A stretch of 17,820 nt of DNA, from the NCBI GenBank assembly GCA_025455225.1, contig JALOMY010000021.1:1-17820 (forward strand), read 5' to 3'. This document shows, one piece after another, positions 16,535-17,820 of the stretch. The stretch is from Cyclobacteriaceae bacterium (GTDB lineage: Bacteria; Bacteroidota; Bacteroidia; Cytophagales; Cyclobacteriaceae). Positions within the stretch are counted from its first letter, which is position 1, and each line of letters opens with the position of its first letter. Made by a program: the position numbers and the translations under genes. The notes under the pieces were generated by a model. That model had not been told where the DNA came from. It saw nothing but the letters and a program-made list of their open reading frames with translations, and searched no databases.

Positions 16535-17263
16535 ATGCACCGGCTCATAAAATTCATTTTCCTATTTGTGCTATCCAGCCTCATGGCCCTGAATGGTATT
16601 GCCCAAACCCAGGACAGCTACGATTATCAATCGGAATTTACCTGGGGCATCAATAAAAATACAGCCGGTGGATTGATCGGAGGATTCACATTTAAAAAAG
16701 CCCGAAAGCTTAATGATCGGGTTCTGGAAACTTTTGGCCTGGAGATTATGAATGTTAAACATCCCCAGGAAGTGCGCAGAAATTCATTAATCACAGGCAA
16801 TTTCTTCATTTTCGGTAAAAACAATTATTTATATGCATTTCGCTTCCAATACGGAAGGGACTTGATTCTGTATAAAAAAGCCCCATATCAGGGAGTTGAG
16901 ATAAAAGCCGTATTTGCGATAGGTCCCAGTCTTGGCATAGTAGCACCATATTATGTGGAGTACTCACCCGATGCCGGTTTCGTAACCTACAGGGATCAAT
17001 ACAATGAAGGCATATCGCCCGACCAGATATGGGGAACGGGTAGGTTATTTGAAGGTTTGGGCGAATCCAGTATTGCCATTGGTGGAAATATCAAAGCTGC
17101 CTTAAACTTTGAATTAGGATCAATAAAGAGTTCAGTTACCGGTTTTGAGGTTGGTTTTTTACTGGATGCGTATACCAAAGACATTGAAATGATACCCTCA
17201 GCCATACGATATGGCACTTTTCCGACCTTATTCCTTACAGTATTCTACGGAAGCCGGAAATAA
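16535..17263 (+). CDS. Probable outer-membrane beta-barrel protein, function unknown
   Basis: I cannot assign a function. The 242 residues start with a clear signal peptide (MHRLIKF, hydrophobic 7-22, likely cut after GIA at 23 before Q24). The rest alternates short polar and hydrophobic/aromatic strands separated by Gly and Asn turns (FTWGINKNTAGGLIGGFTF, YLYAFRFQYGRDLILY, FPTLFLTVFYGSRK), the pattern of a small beta-barrel, and it ends with a strand rich in aromatic residues. No Cys lipobox and no TonB-box are seen. The TonB-type gene starts 65 bases later on the same strand but seems to have its own promoter. Confidence 0.75.
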   Translation: MHRLIKFIFLFVLSSLMALNGIAQTQDSYDYQSEFTWGINKNTAGGLIGGFTFKKARKLNDRVLETFGLEIMNVKHPQEVRRNSLITGNFFIFGKNNYLYAFRFQYGRDLILYKKAPYQGVEIKAVFAIGPSLGIVAPYYVEYSPDAGFVTYRDQYNEGISPDQIWGTGRLFEGLGESSIAIGGNIKAALNFELGSIKSSVTGFEVGFLLDAYTKDIEMIPSAIRYGTFPTLFLTVFYGSRK

Positions 17264-17293
17264 TATTTTTTTATTTTGATTGTGACCTTTTCC

Positions 17294-17301
17294 TATATTT
17301 G
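17294..17301 (+). promoter_or_regulatory. Bacteroidota -7 promoter element before the TonB gene
   Basis: TATATTTG matches TAnnTTTG exactly, 27 bases before the ATG at 17329. A TTTG at 17275-17278 could be the -33 box, though the 15-base spacing is a little short. Confidence 0.5.
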
Positions 17302-17328
17302 GGATTCTTAAGTGCAAAAGCTGAACCT

Positions 17329-17820
17329 ATGGAACCTAAAAAGACAGAAAAAGCCGATTTAACAAATAAATCCGGGCTATTTTTCAACATCGGGTTAGTA
17401 GTGACCTTACTCGTGGTAGTAATGGCCTTCGAATACTCGGTGCGTGATGAGTCAGGTGATGTAAACCTGGCTAAAAATACCAACCTGGTTGAAGAAATTC
17501 TTGAAGTACCTCCTACGGAGCAACCACCCCCACCTCCGCCAAAAATTCAACAGCCTCAGATCATTGAAGTGCCTGATGAAGAGGAGATCAAAGAAGACAT
17601 TAAAGTTGAATTTGACGTAGAAGTAACGGAAGATACAAAAGTTGAAGAAATCACGATTGCTCCTGTTGTTGAAGAAAAAGAAGATGTTGATCAGATCTTC
17701 CTTGTTGTTGAGGAATCTGCTACACCCAAAGGCGGCATGGCTGCTTTCTACAAATACGTATCAGAAAAAATGAAATATCCTGCCCAGGCACGAAGAATGG
17801 GTATTGAAGGAAAAGTTTTT
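17329..17820 (+). CDS. TonB family energy transducer (C-terminus beyond right edge)
   Basis: Couples the proton motive force to TonB-dependent outer-membrane receptors. The window holds the first 164 residues, open to the edge. A short polar N-terminus leads to one membrane segment (about 17-34, LFFNIGLVVTLLVVVMAF), followed by a periplasmic spacer with a proline run (PPTEQPPPPPP) and then many acidic residues and Val (VPDEEEIKEDIKVEFDVEV). The TonB C-terminal domain has just begun at the edge with GGMAAFYKYVSEKMKYPAQ and ARRMGIEGKVF, a form common in Bacteroidota. The ATG at 17329 follows a good -7 promoter element. No exbB or exbD is seen in the window. Confidence 0.92.
   Translation, partial: MEPKKTEKADLTNKSGLFFNIGLVVTLLVVVMAFEYSVRDESGDVNLAKNTNLVEEILEVPPTEQPPPPPPKIQQPQIIEVPDEEEIKEDIKVEFDVEVTEDTKVEEITIAPVVEEKEDVDQIFLVVEESATPKGGMAAFYKYVSEKMKYPAQARRMGIEGKVF

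Overview
The window looks like chromosomal DNA from a Bacteroidota bacterium, most likely of the Cytophagales. The evidence is inference from content: several start regions carry the Bacteroidota -7 promoter consensus TAnnTTTG, signal peptides end in A-Q, and the family set fits (fused alpha/beta 2-oxo acid dehydrogenase E1, stand-alone MnmD, a YtxJ-type bacilliredoxin, a TonB energy transducer). No tRNA, rRNA, CRISPR array, transposase or phage gene was seen, and no gene-free stretch exceeds 300 bases.

Left part (1-7980, all minus strand) is nitrogen metabolism. An agmatine deiminase (aguA, running off the left edge) lies just downstream of an N-carbamoylputrescine amidase (aguB); together they would convert agmatine to putrescine. 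The amidase is broken: about 17 bases are missing in the middle, shifting the frame and removing a conserved Glu. Two related repeat sequences flank the amidase; one encodes the first residues of aguA, the other forms a long hairpin after gltD. Next is the glutamate synthase operon gltB-gltD, two bases apart, preceded by several inverted repeats that may be operators.

Middle part (7978-13541) holds housekeeping genes: mnmD (tRNA wobble uridine modification) divergent from an AI-2E/PerM family membrane protein, whose end overlaps the convergent ispF (isoprenoid synthesis). ispF sits one base after an M16 zinc peptidase gene. Divergent from the peptidase is the fused E1 of a 2-oxo acid dehydrogenase complex, which ends in a hairpin overlapping its stop codon.

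Right part (13600-17820, all plus strand) is an envelope-related run: a 782-residue exported, very basic repeat protein of unknown function, a small bacilliredoxin 12 bases behind it, a 242-residue probable outer-membrane protein, and the start of a TonB energy transducer. The repeat protein is the most novel item: it has two unrelated tandem repeat families that both have a unit of exactly 43 residues.
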